From Seminavis robusta (Eukaryota > Bacillariophyta > Bacillariophyceae > Naviculales > Naviculaceae): a stretch of 64,000 bases of DNA. Positions 1-11,029 of this stretch are shown here, in pieces. Under the pieces are notes generated by a model, which made no database searches, was not told the DNA's origin, and saw nothing but the letters and a program-made list of their open reading frames with translations. The stretch lies in contig CAICTM010000266.1 of NCBI GenBank assembly GCA_903772945.1, forward strand, positions 18,721-82,720. Direction: 5' to 3'. The stretch's first letter is position 1, and each line of letters starts with the position of its first letter. The position numbers and the translations under genes were made by a program.

Positions 1-353
1 CGAACCGTGGGAGTCAAGTCTTTGTGAGGGCTCGGTTGTACGCTCTCGCTCGATTGCGATGTTTCTACCACCGTAGTTTGTGCGATTCATTTCTGCCGCT
101 ACCGGTACCGCACACGTAGTTTTTACAGAGATGCAACTGTTGCCTGTATGCCTGCGGGAGAGTTATTTACTTGTGGTTGCTTTACCTAGCTAGCAAGACA
201 AGTTGTATTGGAATATATGCAAGTTATAATCATTAGTATGTTTGGCTGTGAAATGCTGGTATGGTTCTTTTTGCTGCTGGTGCCCTGGAGGTTCGATGGG
301 AAGAGGATGATAAGATGTGGAAGTTGTATCAGCTAAATTGTTGCGACTCCCTT
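1..353. other. gene-free flank
   Basis: I see no supportable gene here. The short open frames on the plus strand that start here run antisense to the neighbouring minus-strand gene. The stretch would hold the 3' UTR and terminator of that gene, but no convincing poly(A) signal stands out. Confidence 0.4.
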
Positions 354-1232
354 TTAGACACTGGTGAAGTTGATAGCATGAAGACCATCAGGTTCCAGAC
401 GGTCGCTGTCATCCAACTTGCGCTTGCTTCGTCTGCTGGAACTGCTGTTGATGCTGCTGACGCTTTCATCATCCATGGTGCGCTTGTTCTTTTGCTTGTT
501 CTTGTTGGGGCTTTCCTTGTTGGTGTCATTGTCCCCGCACAGGTTTTGATCCTTGATTCGTTGCAAAAGTTCCCAGTTGGCCTGGTTGAAAATGCGTTGC
601 AACTCTTCATCGTCTGGGTCTTCGCCAGATTGAGCAACGGCGGCAGCATCAGTAAGCTTCTGGACGCGGTCCGCTAGACTTTGTCCTTCAAAGCCGACCA
701 CAATATCATCCAACTTGTTCATCATGGTAGCTTCATCGGCACGACGACGGCGCTTCTTGGCGGCACTGCTGGAAGAGTATCGGCTGCTGAGCTGGTCGCG
801 GAGGCGCTGACCAACCTTTTCGCGGGCATGGTGATCTCCAACTTCGTACCAGCGGCCTTTCTCGCACTTGACAAAGCCGCCTTCGGGAGAGGACATGCGG
901 ATGTCTTCAATGATGGCGGAAACAATGAGAGACTTTTCAAGCTTGCTGGAGGCTTCAGCGTATTTTTGCAAGTTTTCATCCACAAGTTGGAGGAAGCGGA
1001 GGTTTCCAGGATGAGACTTGACGGCATTGCCACGAGCGCAGATGCAGTCGTTGTCAGATGGCTGGAAGCCATCCTTCAAGAGGCGGCGGCCTTCAGAAGA
1101 AGGCATAATGAATGGTGTCCTTGGCGTGTTCATGTTGATATCGCCAGAGGCGAAAGTATGGATGCGAGTGTTTGGGTTCTGGATGGTCAACATGGTTGGG
1201 TGGTTGCCTTCAGCTTTGTTTGTTGGGTACAT
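354..1232 (-). CDS. DUF6824 domain protein, probably nuclear
   Basis: A 292-residue protein. Residues about 60-150 carry the diatom-type DUF6824 pattern: an Asp/Cys-rich start (DNDCICARGNAVKSHPGN), a hydrophobic helix, and an end in which a phenylalanine-valine-lysine segment is followed by GRWYEVGD and a basic helix. Known from the family: this domain is abundant in stramenopiles and has no firmly assigned biochemical function. Seen in the sequence: a basic run (KKRRRR, about 159-164) directly after the domain and a second Ser/Arg/Lys-rich stretch near the C-terminus, which together suggest nuclear localisation. A region of acidic and helical residues follows the domain. ATG at 1232 is the first start; another in-frame ATG lies at 1193. 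Codon use looks normal and no intron is needed. The role in gene regulation is inference only. Confidence 0.85.
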   Translation of the reverse strand: MYPTNKAEGNHPTMLTIQNPNTRIHTFASGDINMNTPRTPFIMPSSEGRRLLKDGFQPSDNDCICARGNAVKSHPGNLRFLQLVDENLQKYAEASSKLEKSLIVSAIIEDIRMSSPEGGFVKCEKGRWYEVGDHHAREKVGQRLRDQLSSRYSSSSAAKKRRRRADEATMMNKLDDIVVGFEGQSLADRVQKLTDAAAVAQSGEDPDDEELQRIFNQANWELLQRIKDQNLCGDNDTNKESPNKNKQKNKRTMDDESVSSINSSSSRRSKRKLDDSDRLEPDGLHAINFTSV

Positions 1233-3798
1233 CTATTTGTGTTTGAGAAGATTTGATTTTGTGAGAAGAAAAGACCAGCCCTTTTTGAAATCTTGAAGGA
1301 CAGAGGGAAGACACCGGTACATGTAACTCCAACATGTTCTTCGTAAATACGCCCTTTCCAAAGCCCACTTAAGGGACACCGGTTGACAATTGATCCATGG
1401 TAAAGCGAAGCTTCAAAACCGTGGCCAGCAAAGCTTGTCTTTACCGCTAAAGAGAATTTCAAGGATGCATGCAGCAATCAGGAACCAAAGCCTTTTTTGT
1501 ACATACGAGGTTTGTACCGAAGCCGTCAGGTATACCGGTGAGAACAGCGAGCTGTAAAACAACCAAACGAGTGAAGTGAATGTTGAATTAATGGAAAAAA
1601 TAGGATTTTTAATTGCTCATCCTAACATGTCTTCCCCTTTTTGTATTTAGGATCTGAAACAAAGAAGGGTAAGACTCAGCGTCCATCGGGTCAGATAGGA
1701 TTTATTTGTAGGAGCCTTTTAGAAGGGCTGTTCAAAGCACTTTCCAATTGGGTGTAAAGTACCGGTACTGTAGCTCGTACGCTCGTACTGTACATGTTGA
1801 CTGGTGTGGGCTCAAGTGTCCTCACAGTATCCAATTACCAGCGTTCACAAGTTACGTTTTCACAACAACCCGGGCTACGGTACCGGTACTGTGCATTGTG
1901 CAATGTGCATTGCCAGCAACGAAAGTAACGTACTAGTACTCGTATGTATTGAGTAGCTTTGTATCGAGAGTTGAGAGCCCTGCCGGTGCGGGTGACCGCA
2001 CTACTGGTGGAATATTCAACCTCACTGCCACACCGACAGCCCATGTAGCATTGCAGTTCGATTTGTCTTGCCAGAATGCTACAGTCGTGTCCAATTCGCG
2101 ACCAAATTGAAGCTGTGGCTGGCTATCACTATCAACCTACTTGTTGTTAGTACGAACGCTACCGTCCCACCACAAAGACCCACTCGACTGTACCGTTCTA
2201 CGCATGCCTTTGCCTTATAAGAACTGAAGCAATGTGCGTCTTTCTTGAGGACTCTATCGTGACGGAAAGACTTGCTTTGTCCGCATAATGGGCCTGGCGT
2301 TGCCTCTTACCGGTAAAGGGAAATCCTTCCCCTCATCTGGTGAACTCCTCTTTTTGCTTCCATTTGTTTGTTTGTTGGCGGCAACTTGGCGGTACTGCGA
2401 TAAGCTGCAAAGATGCACTGGTTGAAGAAACTGCATGCAGAGCAGAAGCTCTAACTAGGCAGATGGTAGTCAGTTACCAGGGATAGTTCTGTCTGTGAAG
2501 GCGAAAGGGGTGCCAGTGCAATCATGATCAACCCAATGAGGTACGATGTGCCGGCATGTAGACGAGACCAAGCCTCAAAGGACTTCTTGTGGAGTTCGAA
2601 TTGTTTTTGTTTTCATGCCTTGCGTAATTTCCACGCTCGGATTCCACGATACTGAGATCACGGGGATGTGGTAAATCCATGTAAACTTTGTTTTAGGTTT
2701 TCCCCGTCTACGGTACACTAAATAGGTTGGAGAGAAAGCAACTTTGGCGTGGCCGCACTTGACTTGCTCTGGGAAACCAAACAAACAGCAACGGTGGAAT
2801 TAGGATATGCATACAATCCTTGATAAACTGCTGAGAAACTTGTCCCATCAGTTTGGTCTGGGAAATACTAATGGAACAAAACAAGACCATGTTTTGGGCC
2901 CCAGAGGTACCGCTACTAATAAAAGACTCAAGCAAGCCAACAGGTCTTCCGTCCATCATTCGTCACCAATCAGGTGTGTGTACTCGGCTATCAGCTACAG
3001 TGGAGAGCAATGACAAAGATTACACAGTTCCTTCATACAAGAATAGTCCCTGATGCACCAACAAATAGCGAGTTTTATTTGACAGTGTTGCTCACGAGCG
3101 GGTGGGCGCCTTCGTGTGCAACAGTTACTAAAGAATGCCGTCAACAAGACCGCAATGGCTGAATCCACGGAACTTTTCATGCCCCAGGGTCGTAAAAGAA
3201 AGCATGGCGTCTTGTTTGCAGACTTGTATCCTCAACATTTGCAATCCAGGAGTTCAAGCTCCCTCTCGAACTGTGCTGTGGTGCTTCCCTGAGAGCAGCA
3301 TCCATTCCACGGTGGGTTGGCTGCTATTGATCCTTCAGTGATACATCAGCTTCAACACTTTTAAAAATCAGTGCTTGGTTCCGCTTACATCACCAAGGCA
3401 CAGTCTTCAGGCAGTGCCAAGTATAACTCTCGCACTGTGTTGGAGTGTTTCCCAGACTTCAGCATTCAGTTCCATGGTGGGGCTTATTGCTATTGAGACT
3501 GCTGTTGATACTTCCGTGAAACATCAACTTCAACACCTACATCAGTGTTTGCTTCCAAGCAACTGCAAAAGAAGCAATGCCAAGAGCGAGAAGAAAGGAA
3601 GGAAAGTCGGTGGGTACGTACCAGTGCTGCTCGCTATTAGACATCCTACGCAGGCAAGGTGATCGATGATTGAATAGGTTTTTCCTTTTATACTTTATGT
3701 TCTAGTTGTACACGCATGATATTAGTAGCTAGCTGTATATGAGATTCCGTTGCAGTTCCGTCGCCGAGAATAAGCTTCCTTGTTTGAAGTGATGATCC
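1233..3798. other. long gene-free stretch
   Basis: About 2.6 kb without a supportable gene. All open frames are short, overlap each other on both strands and have no recognisable motifs. It contains scattered GTACCGGTAC-type palindromes (around 1760, 1880 and 1985) and, at its right end, an imperfect tandem duplication listed separately. Confidence 0.5.
3263..3556. repeat. imperfect tandem duplication, about 165-bp period
   Basis: Two diverged copies in the same orientation: about 3263-3382 and 3427-3556. Both run from CTCTCG..ACTGTG through a CAGCATYCA..TTCCAYGGTGGG core and a CTGYTRTTGATNCTTC segment to CATCARCTTCAACAC and a GTGYTTG..TTCC end. Divergence is high, so the duplication is old. 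No coding potential is evident in either copy. Confidence 0.6.
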
Positions 3799-4467
3799 TT
3801 AGCAGGTCATGGCCGCGACGTTTGACTCTTCTTCTGTGGAATCCGAAAGGCCGTTGACTTGCCAAATGTCTTCCTCTTGTTCGTATAGGACAGGCCAGTG
3901 CTTCTTGCAGTAATCCTTCCAAACATCCACGGCAACACTGCTGCTGCACTTGTGGGCGTATTGCTCCACACTGGCTCGGTGAACTGTCTTGTTCGTGGTC
4001 TCCCCGTATTGAGGGGTCCGCCCCCACTCATCCTCTGATGGATGGTAGTGATGGTCATCCCACAGGCAGAAGGGTCTCTTGGAGTTCACAATGTCAGAAG
4101 ATTCTTCCACCAGCGAATCCAAGGTATGCAAGACTTTGCCGCATGGAGCTCCGCAACGTCCTTCCTTTTGCAAAGGCCAAGACACCACAAAGCCACAGAC
4201 GTTGTAGTTCTTGACAATCTTCTTCAATTCTTGAATGGTACTCTCCGCCAGTGCTTTTCGGTTTCCCGTTCTGGTCTCAAGCTTGATTGGCATTGGGTCT
4301 AGGGCCAAGGGTGAATCTCCGTAGTTTGGATGAGATGCAATGGCGAGGCCAATGCGGTCACTTCCCACGTCCATGGCCAAAACCGTACCACTCGCCTTTT
4401 TCCAGTCGAGCTTGGAAGCCAATGTGGATGGCTTGGCCAAAAAGTTGAGCAAGTTGGTCTTCGACAT
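3799..4467 (-). CDS. YqgF/RuvX-like RNase H-fold protein
   Basis: A 222-residue protein. Residues 30-50 read LAMDVGSDRIGLAIA, the first strand and catalytic-type Asp33 of the YqgF/RuvX fold. Residues 90-107 (NVCGFVVSWPLQKEGRCG) match the family's 'VVGLPL..DG' strand. Residues 133-140 (FCLWDDHH) occupy the place of the usual LWDER motif, with Asp137/138 but without the usual Glu-Arg. The C-terminal helix at about 175-190 (SSVAVDVWKDYCKKHW) corresponds to the last acidic helix with Asp181. Known: bacterial relatives act in pre-16S rRNA processing or as putative Holliday-junction resolvases; plant and algal homologues are usually organellar. I chose ATG at 4467, because the open frame upstream of it has no ATG. 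The altered DER motif makes catalytic activity uncertain. Confidence 0.75.
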   Translation of the reverse strand: MSKTNLLNFLAKPSTLASKLDWKKASGTVLAMDVGSDRIGLAIASHPNYGDSPLALDPMPIKLETRTGNRKALAESTIQELKKIVKNYNVCGFVVSWPLQKEGRCGAPCGKVLHTLDSLVEESSDIVNSKRPFCLWDDHHYHPSEDEWGRTPQYGETTNKTVHRASVEQYAHKCSSSVAVDVWKDYCKKHWPVLYEQEEDIWQVNGLSDSTEEESNVAAMTC

Positions 4468-5811
4468 GATGTATGTATCGTAGCTGAATGTATGAATCTT
4501 TCGTCTATGCAAACCAGGCAATCTATCTATCTGAATTGTGGGAAGATCGATCTCTAACAATCAACTGGCCTTGTCATTCACAGACTAGCATGACCATCAG
4601 GCAAGAACTGGGTTTATTCAGCAAAGAAAAGTGGACGCGTTGCAAACAAGCAACAATCAAGCATTGATGAACGATCGAGTAAGAAGAATGCTTCCATCGA
4701 CCGCTGACAATAACAATCGGGTTTGAAGGCAAAATGTGAAGCCTTTTTGACAAGTTGAAAGGGGTGTCAAGCATCCACGATCGCATCGGTAATAAAGAAC
4801 GCCAATCAAGGAAACGTCAACCAAATAGCAGTCCAATTCCAATAGCCTAAAGTTTCAGCCTTACCAATATGCTCTTTCTCCATGAAAACTCTTCAAGCAT
4901 CCTAGCCAGCCACGTAGAGGAGTGCACTACGTGTTCTGGATTGAATCTGTACGGTACGGAAGTATGTCATTGGACCAAAGGAGAAGCTATGCATCACGAC
5001 GGCTCCAATGAAATCGGGGCCTAAAGTTTTTGTATGATGCATGGCTTTGCTGATTGATTGCCTGGAGATCATCTAGTCCAGTCCTGGAGCTACCAAGAGC
5101 TGGCAAGTATCAGTGTCAGCTATGGACAGGGCGCGGCGATACAGTGTCAGCTATGGACGACACAAGAGCAAGCTAGTTGTCTTCAAGTTGTCGCCAGATA
5201 CTGGCTAGCTAGCTAGCTCCGTTGGCTGCTACATTGATTGGAGGTGCCACCCTTTTGACAGCCCCGAACTGGCCTGTCTAGCTAGCTAGTGGCCTCGAGT
5301 GGAGGAGGAGAACCCCATGAGAAGGGCCCTCGGAGTATCATCAAAGCCATCATAGGATACTAGTAGAGAAGCCAAGCATCCACGGCATTCTAGACAGAGA
5401 GAAGCCAAACATCCATATATTTCCTGGTCCGGTCCTGGAACTCCATAACCATCCAGGATGTTCTACTACGAGATTTCAGTTGGATCCTGTAGCCTAACCA
5501 ATGCAAGACAGGACTTGTAGCCTAACCACAGTACGACAGGAGTGATTGGCAGTGTTTCCCTCATAGTCCTTCTACTATAGCCAGACTAGACTCGACTTGA
5601 CTTGGTCGTCTCGATTTCTCTCCAGCCTTCTATTGATCAAGGTTTGAGGATTGTAGTGCTTGTGCCAAAGGTTTTGACCGTTTGTCCGAATCAGATTCAA
5701 AAGAGCTGGTTGCTATGTCTTCTAATCTGATCTGTAGCTCTCCTCTGCTATCAAGCATGAATGCATGATTTTTCCTAACGTTCCTACCTACCTAACTAAA
5801 CAGTCACGTAC
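4468..5811. other. gene-free stretch with short direct repeats
   Basis: No gene supported. It contains several short duplications (listed separately), a CTAG run at 5203-5218, and possibly the last exon of the neighbouring minus-strand LRR gene. From a GTGAGT donor at about 5816, an in-phase acceptor near 5749 would open about 39 further codons ending near 5635. Confidence 0.4.
5111..5528. repeat. cluster of short direct repeats
   Basis: Three independent local duplications: a 17-base unit (CAGTGTCAGCTATGGAC) at 5111-5127 and 5142-5158; an AGAGAAGCCAARCATCCA unit at 5365-5382 and about 5398-5415; and TGTAGCCTAACCA at 5488-5500 and 5516-5528. All are direct, with spacings of about 28-33 bases, which suggests replication slippage. 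Confidence 0.7.
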
Positions 5812-7778
5812 TCACTTGCCCGGCCTACATCGACAGCAATCATCGGGACATTCCACTCCTTCATCCCCTCGGGGACACTGCACCATGAGCAAGGTAAGGT
5901 CTCCCGTTTCGTGCAAGGCACAAACTTCGTCTGGCATGGTTCCAGTAATTCTTGGATTGTGATAAAGTTGAAATAGATCCAAGAGCGTCATCTCGCCTAG
6001 CTCGGAAGGGACCGTGCCGGACAAGTCATTGCCAAAGATTTCCATGCGAGTCATGTTGGTGAGCAACCCAAATTCTGTCGGTATGGAACCGGTGAGGAGA
6101 TTTTCGTTGGCAGTGAGATAATCTATAGATAGATAGGCGATAAAGTGGATTGTTGTTGACATGCAAGGAAAGAAAGGGAGCGATAGAAAAAGCAGCACCA
6201 CGCGTGGGTTAGTCTCCAACTTAATCGTTTCACCCCAAAAGTACTACATTCCTCCCTGCCAATTGTTTCGTAGCCAAAGCAAGACGTACATAATTCCGTC
6301 ACTTGTCCCAATTCACTGGGAAATGGTCCGGTCAGTTTGTTGTCATTGATATCCAACCGATGCAACGCCACCATATTCCCCCACTCGGTTGGCACCGATC
6401 CTGCCAATCCCGATCCGAACAATTGCAACACTTCCAATTCGGTCAACAACCCCATCGTGGAGGGAAGGGGTCCACTCAATAAGCATTCCGACAAGTAGAC
6501 TTCTCGTAGTTGCGTACACATGCCAATACTGGTAGGGATTACTTTGGAAAATCGATTTTCTTCCAAGGACAGCGACACGAGTTGCGTCAAGTATCCAATT
6601 TCACTCGGGATATCTTCCTGAATCGCGTTGAAGCCGAGTGACAATTCCATCAATTCGGACAGGGCTCCAATCTGAGTCGTCAAACTCCCCGACAGTTCAT
6701 TCTTTTCCAATCGCAATTGGAGCAGTGAAGACGAGAGTTGTTGAATGTGCGAAGGAATGGAGCCGGTCAATTCATTGTCGTAGAAACTCAACACTTTTAA
6801 TTTGGTCAATAGAAATAATTCCGTGGGCACTGTCCCCGACAAATGATTGCGGGTCACGGAAATACCGCGCAATTCCGACAACAATGCCAATTCGGTAGGA
6901 ATTGTTCCATACAAATGCATTTCGTCCATGCCCAACGAGACGACTTGTTGGTCGCTGTTGCACGTGACATAGAGCCACGTACATTCGTGCGCATTGTCGC
7001 TCCACCAGAGATTTTGTTCATCCCAGTCAGTGCCCGACCATTCATTGTACAATACTGCCATCACGTAGCGTTGATCGAGCCATTCACTAGCGGCGCGTGT
7101 CGTGCTGCCACTGGCCAACCACAACAGGGCCAAATTGCGGGCATGACACGATGTAATGGTCGGACGTGTGTCATTGGGATGCAACAGTGGATAGAGATTG
7201 TCGACGAGTTCTTGATAGAGGAATCGAATGTCATCGGCCACGACGGTGATTTGTTCTTGACAGTGACATTGGAGTATGACATGGGGTTGCACGTAATTGC
7301 CCAGAGAACAGTCAGGATTCGAGTGATCGTACGGATCCAAGGGCGTGGTTTCCCGTTCTTGAATCGATTTTACCCACTCGGGATCCAACCACACTTGTGT
7401 AGGAGGATCGGTGGGTTGTTCTGCCGTCGCTGTTGCCTTGTTGTCATTGTCATCTTTTTGTCCAATGGTAAAGTGCAAAATGAGAATCAAAATGGCGACC
7501 AGCACGGCCAAACAAAAGAAAATGGCAGCAATATAGAGCCACTGCATGGAACGACCATCTCCACTACTTGTCGACTTGTCGTTGGTAGTGTAGTGGGAAG
7601 GCGGTCTCTGTGGGGGGTCTTCAATCGGACCGCCATGTGAGTCCTCCAATGGAACCGAAGTCTCTGTCCCGACATCACTCGTCTCCTTCACTTGACTGTC
7701 AATGCTTTCTTCCTCCACCACCTCCACCTCCGATCCATTCAGTATTGGATCTTCCTGCTTATTATTGTCGTTGGACAT
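5812..7778 (-). CDS. single-pass membrane LRR protein, two exons
   Basis: Exon 1 is 7778-6290 and exon 2 is 6122-5812; the 167-bp intron has a GTACGT donor and a TATAG acceptor. Joining restores the LRR phase (VTEL-YYLTANENLLTGSIP), giving 599 residues. Order: acidic, Pro-rich N-terminus; one transmembrane segment at about 81-104; an extracellular-type cap with Cys and Trp (LWWSDNAHECTWLYVTC); about ten plant-type LRRs of the GTIPTEL/LSGTVPTEL form; and a Cys-rich C-terminal cap (CPDDCCRC). The layout without a kinase domain is that of a large diatom family of receptor-like LRR proteins; ligand and partner are unknown. The final residues read CRPGK just before the stop, which sits inside a good GTGAGT donor, so a third exon is possible. 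Start: ATG at 7778. Confidence 0.85.
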
Positions 7779-8249
7779 GATGGTGGATTTGATGGACGTC
7801 TTGAATGAAATGAGGCAGGGGCAGAACTAACTTGACAATGAGGTGTGTCTCTGTGTGTCTCTTGTGCCTGAGATGATCGATGCGTGACACTGGTTATCGG
7901 AGTGCCAGTCTCAATGACCAGTGGCTTCACAGCTCAGCAGGATTCAATTCAATCCACTGCCGCAACTGGCCACCCGCATATTACACCACACGCGACTTCA
8001 TTGACTGCTGTACGTGGAGCTAGCTAGCTAGATCTATGCTAAGGTTCTTGCTTGATAATTCAGATTCAAAGTATTCTCTAATATAATATTTCACATTAGT
8101 ACGTTATGAATGATCATTCTACTCTGAAAGAATGCTCTGGCTACAGTACTCACAGCAATGATGGACAAGTAGATCGTACGGTACGGTATCTTGCACGTCT
8201 TGCACCGGGTCCAATGTGATCATCTGTGATGATGCGTCTATCTATCTAT

Positions 8250-8531
8250 CTATACGGGAAAAGGAGAGCAGGAAAAGCCATAGTAGAGCCATGGATCGTC
8301 GGAATGGCCTTGGTGGTGGTGGTGGTGATGCGTAGTAACAATCAGAGCAATCATGCCCAACCCACACAAGAAGAACATCATGGCAAAAGCACCAAAATGC
8401 TGAACACCTTCTTGGAACACCGTGGTCTGTTGGCCAATGCCGAAAATCATTTGAGAGTAGTTGGGTGTCATCGTTATTTGTTGTTGTTGTTTAGTTTGGT
8501 TGTTTGTTTGTGTGGTCCATTGTGGCTGCAT
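8250..8531 (-). CDS. possible small membrane protein
   Basis: A 93-residue open frame beginning with ATG at 8531. It starts with a Gln/Thr-rich segment, has one hydrophobic helix (FGAFAMMFFLCGLGMIALIV, about residues 47-66) followed by a run of six histidines, and ends in an aromatic tail. The helix-plus-His layout is protein-like, but an equally long frame of 120 residues exists on the opposite strand and neither has a recognisable family. A real small protein is possible; homology or transcript data would be needed to choose the strand. Confidence 0.25.
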   Translation of the reverse strand: MQPQWTTQTNNQTKQQQQITMTPNYSQMIFGIGQQTTVFQEGVQHFGAFAMMFFLCGLGMIALIVTTHHHHHHQGHSDDPWLYYGFSCSPFPV

Positions 8532-8992
8532 TTGATACCGGTACGGTTGACTTTTAGCTTTGGGCGGACGAGCTACTACAGTAGCTAGCTAGAAGCCTGG
8601 AACAGTTCGGTTCGCTTTTGAAGCAAACTGATCAGGCTGATAGAAATAGGTAGTTAAGGTAATTGAAAACTGCGTAAAAACGGTTATATATTTACCGCAA
8701 CTACATGCTTCCGGTGAGCGTGGTTGATTTTAACAAGACTCGACTGAAGGATTAATCGTGATTCGATTCGACTCCGCAGCTCGGCCGCCGCAGCACGGAG
8801 CAGCCGCAGCATCACCGCAACAAACACCATCGACTGACACCATCAATGAGCTTTCCGTCAAGGCAGACAACAACAACAATGACCAAGACTGCTAGTACTC
8901 TGGAAGCGTCTTGTTGGGTGTTGTTTGGTAGTATAGAGCATGAAATCAGTGCTCATCAGTGGCTCAGTCTCGTCTCATCACAAGTCATTTTC

Positions 8993-9036
8993 CATCTGGC
9001 AGAATCTGTCATCCCAACATCTGGCAGAATCTGTCA
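8993..9036. repeat. 19-bp tandem direct repeat
   Basis: CATCTGGCAGAATCTGTCA occurs exactly at 8993-9011 and 9018-9036, with a 25-bp period. It lies about 200 bp upstream of the ATG of the next plus-strand gene, so it could be a duplicated promoter element, but may be simple slippage. Confidence 0.85.
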
Positions 9037-9229
9037 GGTGAAAAATGGGATGTCACCATGATGAGCTCACTTTTTTGTTCAACCGGATTGCTAGAGTTGC
9101 ATACCCAACCGAACAAGGAAGACTTTCGCGATTGTTGATAAGCCAAGGCCAGATCAACCCCCCAGACCTTATTCAAGTCTACTTTTACCTTTTCTATCCA
9201 TCTTCTATTCAATACCTATCAATTGCAAA

Positions 9230-11029
9230 ATGAAGTTCACTTCTTCTATCATCAAGCTGCTCTCGTGGTCCACATGGACCACCGACAACTACAACAGCAA
9301 CACCAAGAAGACCCCCGTTCTCCAGGTCGCCAAGGAGATGACGGGCAACAACAACAACAACAACGACAAGGACGTTCCTGTGGCAGAGGAAGTCCCAACA
9401 TTCCAACTGGACGAGTTGGACAAAGATGTCGTCCAAACCGCGGCACTGTTGCACACAGATGAAACCAATCCTGATGTGGAGTTCCAGCAGCACGGTCGCT
9501 TTCTAGGTGCCTACGACCTTTCCCTGGTTCCTTCGGATCAGCATGGTCACTACGGATACGACAACAACCAGCACCGGCCCAAGGGCTGTCGCATCCAACC
9601 CAGTCAATCAGCCAACGCTCGCTGGAAGACCCATTACGGTCAAGACACCGAACGGAGCAATGGAAACCGTTTATCCTTTGCTCCCGTCAACACTGTAGTG
9701 GGGTACTCTTCTGACAAGAGTGAACAAGAGGAAAACAGCAGTGTCTATCGAGACATGAAGAAACATGTGCCACAGGCAACAATTGAATTCTGGCAGGAAG
9801 CCCAACAACAATTCATTTCCGTCGGCACACAGACACCCCACGAACGCGTCTTGGATCTCATCCAGTTGATTCAAGAGTACGGATACCAACAAGTGGCCAA
9901 ATGGATCACCAACAACAAATGGTTCCAAAGTGACAAAGCGTACCTACGACAAGCCAAACTGTACATTCAAATTGATGCCGTGCATCGAGACCTCGAGGGA
10001 CTTGTCAAATTCATCAAGGCGAAGAAAGGAAATGACAAGCAAGTCTCGCACTGGTTCATGGTCAACAAAAAGAACACTTACATGTTCGAACTCGCCATGT
10101 GCCACTTGCATCTCGGTGGTATTCAGCGCAACGCTGACGACAAAATTTGCACCTTGAATACGCGAGAACAGATTGCCAATCGACGATTTGTCTATCGCAA
10201 GGTCAAGGACGTCTGCATGGAAGATGCAGCACCCGTAGTAGTAGAACAACAACCAACAACAACAACTAAAGAGGTCGAGGCAATAGAAAAAGTCTCGACC
10301 GTCGACGACAACAAGATGGCATCCGATGCCACAACCACATGCGAAGCAGCGGTGGTTCCCACATGCACAGTAGTGGTCCCATACATTCAAAAGTGGCATG
10401 TGAAACACTTCAAGATCAGTGTGCATGGACAACAACCGTTTGTATTGGAGATGCGAATGATGAATGGTGTGCTACTTGGAGTGGCACCCAACGACATTCT
10501 CGCTGCATTGATGAAGGATGGTGGAGACCTTGTCAAAGAATTCATGCGGCGGCACAACACACTACGGTTGGAGGCAGGCGCTGCCTCGGACGATACGGAT
10601 TACGAATTCGTGACTGGCCAAATGGTGGAAGTGGTAGATGATGAGGAACCACTACTGGTCGAGGAACAACAACAAGTTGATGCTGATGAACCACTGGTCG
10701 ACAACCGAGTCGATGAGGAGGACAATGCGGACACAGCACAATCAACATTGCGGCGGTCAAAGAGACGCATGGCGGCGATTGCATCTCAAAGAATCGCAGA
10801 GCAAATGAAGCCACGGCGGGTGGCAGAGCAACCTAGAAATAATACACGTAGACGCGCGGTGGCCAAGAAGTCGACAAAGCCAAAGGCGCAGGGCAAGAAG
10901 ACAAAGGCAAAGAGCAAGAAGAAGACGACGATACCTGTGACGGACACACAGCAGCAAACCACGGTTCAGACAACAACAACTCTTTCTGGACGGCAAGTCA
11001 GAAAGCCTGATCGGTACATTCCAGTCTAG
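9230..11029 (+). CDS. hypothetical protein with basic nuclear-type tail
   Basis: A 599-residue protein with no family I recognise. Order: a low-complexity N-terminus with an Asn run (about 40-45); a conserved-looking helical region at about 170-325 rich in Trp, Tyr and Gln (for example EFWQEAQQQFISVG and YGYQQVAKWITNNKWF); a Thr-rich linker; a second globular-looking region at about 380-450; an acidic stretch; and a strongly basic Lys/Arg tail (about 515-570). The last residues read SGRQVRKPDRYIP, a short motif of the 'GR.xRKPxRY' kind seen in DNA-associated and retroelement proteins. The basic tail suggests nuclear or nucleic-acid-associated function (inference). Start: ATG at 9230 after an A-rich context (GCAAAATG). 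No intron is needed. Confidence 0.8.
   Translation: MKFTSSIIKLLSWSTWTTDNYNSNTKKTPVLQVAKEMTGNNNNNNDKDVPVAEEVPTFQLDELDKDVVQTAALLHTDETNPDVEFQQHGRFLGAYDLSLVPSDQHGHYGYDNNQHRPKGCRIQPSQSANARWKTHYGQDTERSNGNRLSFAPVNTVVGYSSDKSEQEENSSVYRDMKKHVPQATIEFWQEAQQQFISVGTQTPHERVLDLIQLIQEYGYQQVAKWITNNKWFQSDKAYLRQAKLYIQIDAVHRDLEGLVKFIKAKKGNDKQVSHWFMVNKKNTYMFELAMCHLHLGGIQRNADDKICTLNTREQIANRRFVYRKVKDVCMEDAAPVVVEQQPTTTTKEVEAIEKVSTVDDNKMASDATTTCEAAVVPTCTVVVPYIQKWHVKHFKISVHGQQPFVLEMRMMNGVLLGVAPNDILAALMKDGGDLVKEFMRRHNTLRLEAGAASDDTDYEFVTGQMVEVVDDEEPLLVEEQQQVDADEPLVDNRVDEEDNADTAQSTLRRSKRRMAAIASQRIAEQMKPRRVAEQPRNNTRRRAVAKKSTKPKAQGKKTKAKSKKKTTIPVTDTQQQTTVQTTTTLSGRQVRKPDRYIPV

Larger units (their letters stand above)
7779..9229. 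other. intergenic region with one doubtful small gene
   Basis: Contains a TCTA microsatellite (about 8235-8250), a CTAGCTAG run near 8020-8030, a tandem direct repeat at 8993-9036 and one doubtful small open frame (8250-8531), listed separately. Nothing else can be supported. Confidence 0.4.

Noticed and set aside
261-1256. Two plus-strand frames over the DUF6824 gene
   Set aside because: The DUF6824 motifs are on the minus strand; the plus frames are complementary shadows.
6843-7640. A 265-codon plus-strand frame
   Set aside because: It lies entirely antisense to exon 1 of the LRR gene, whose repeats fix the real frame; no motif of its own.
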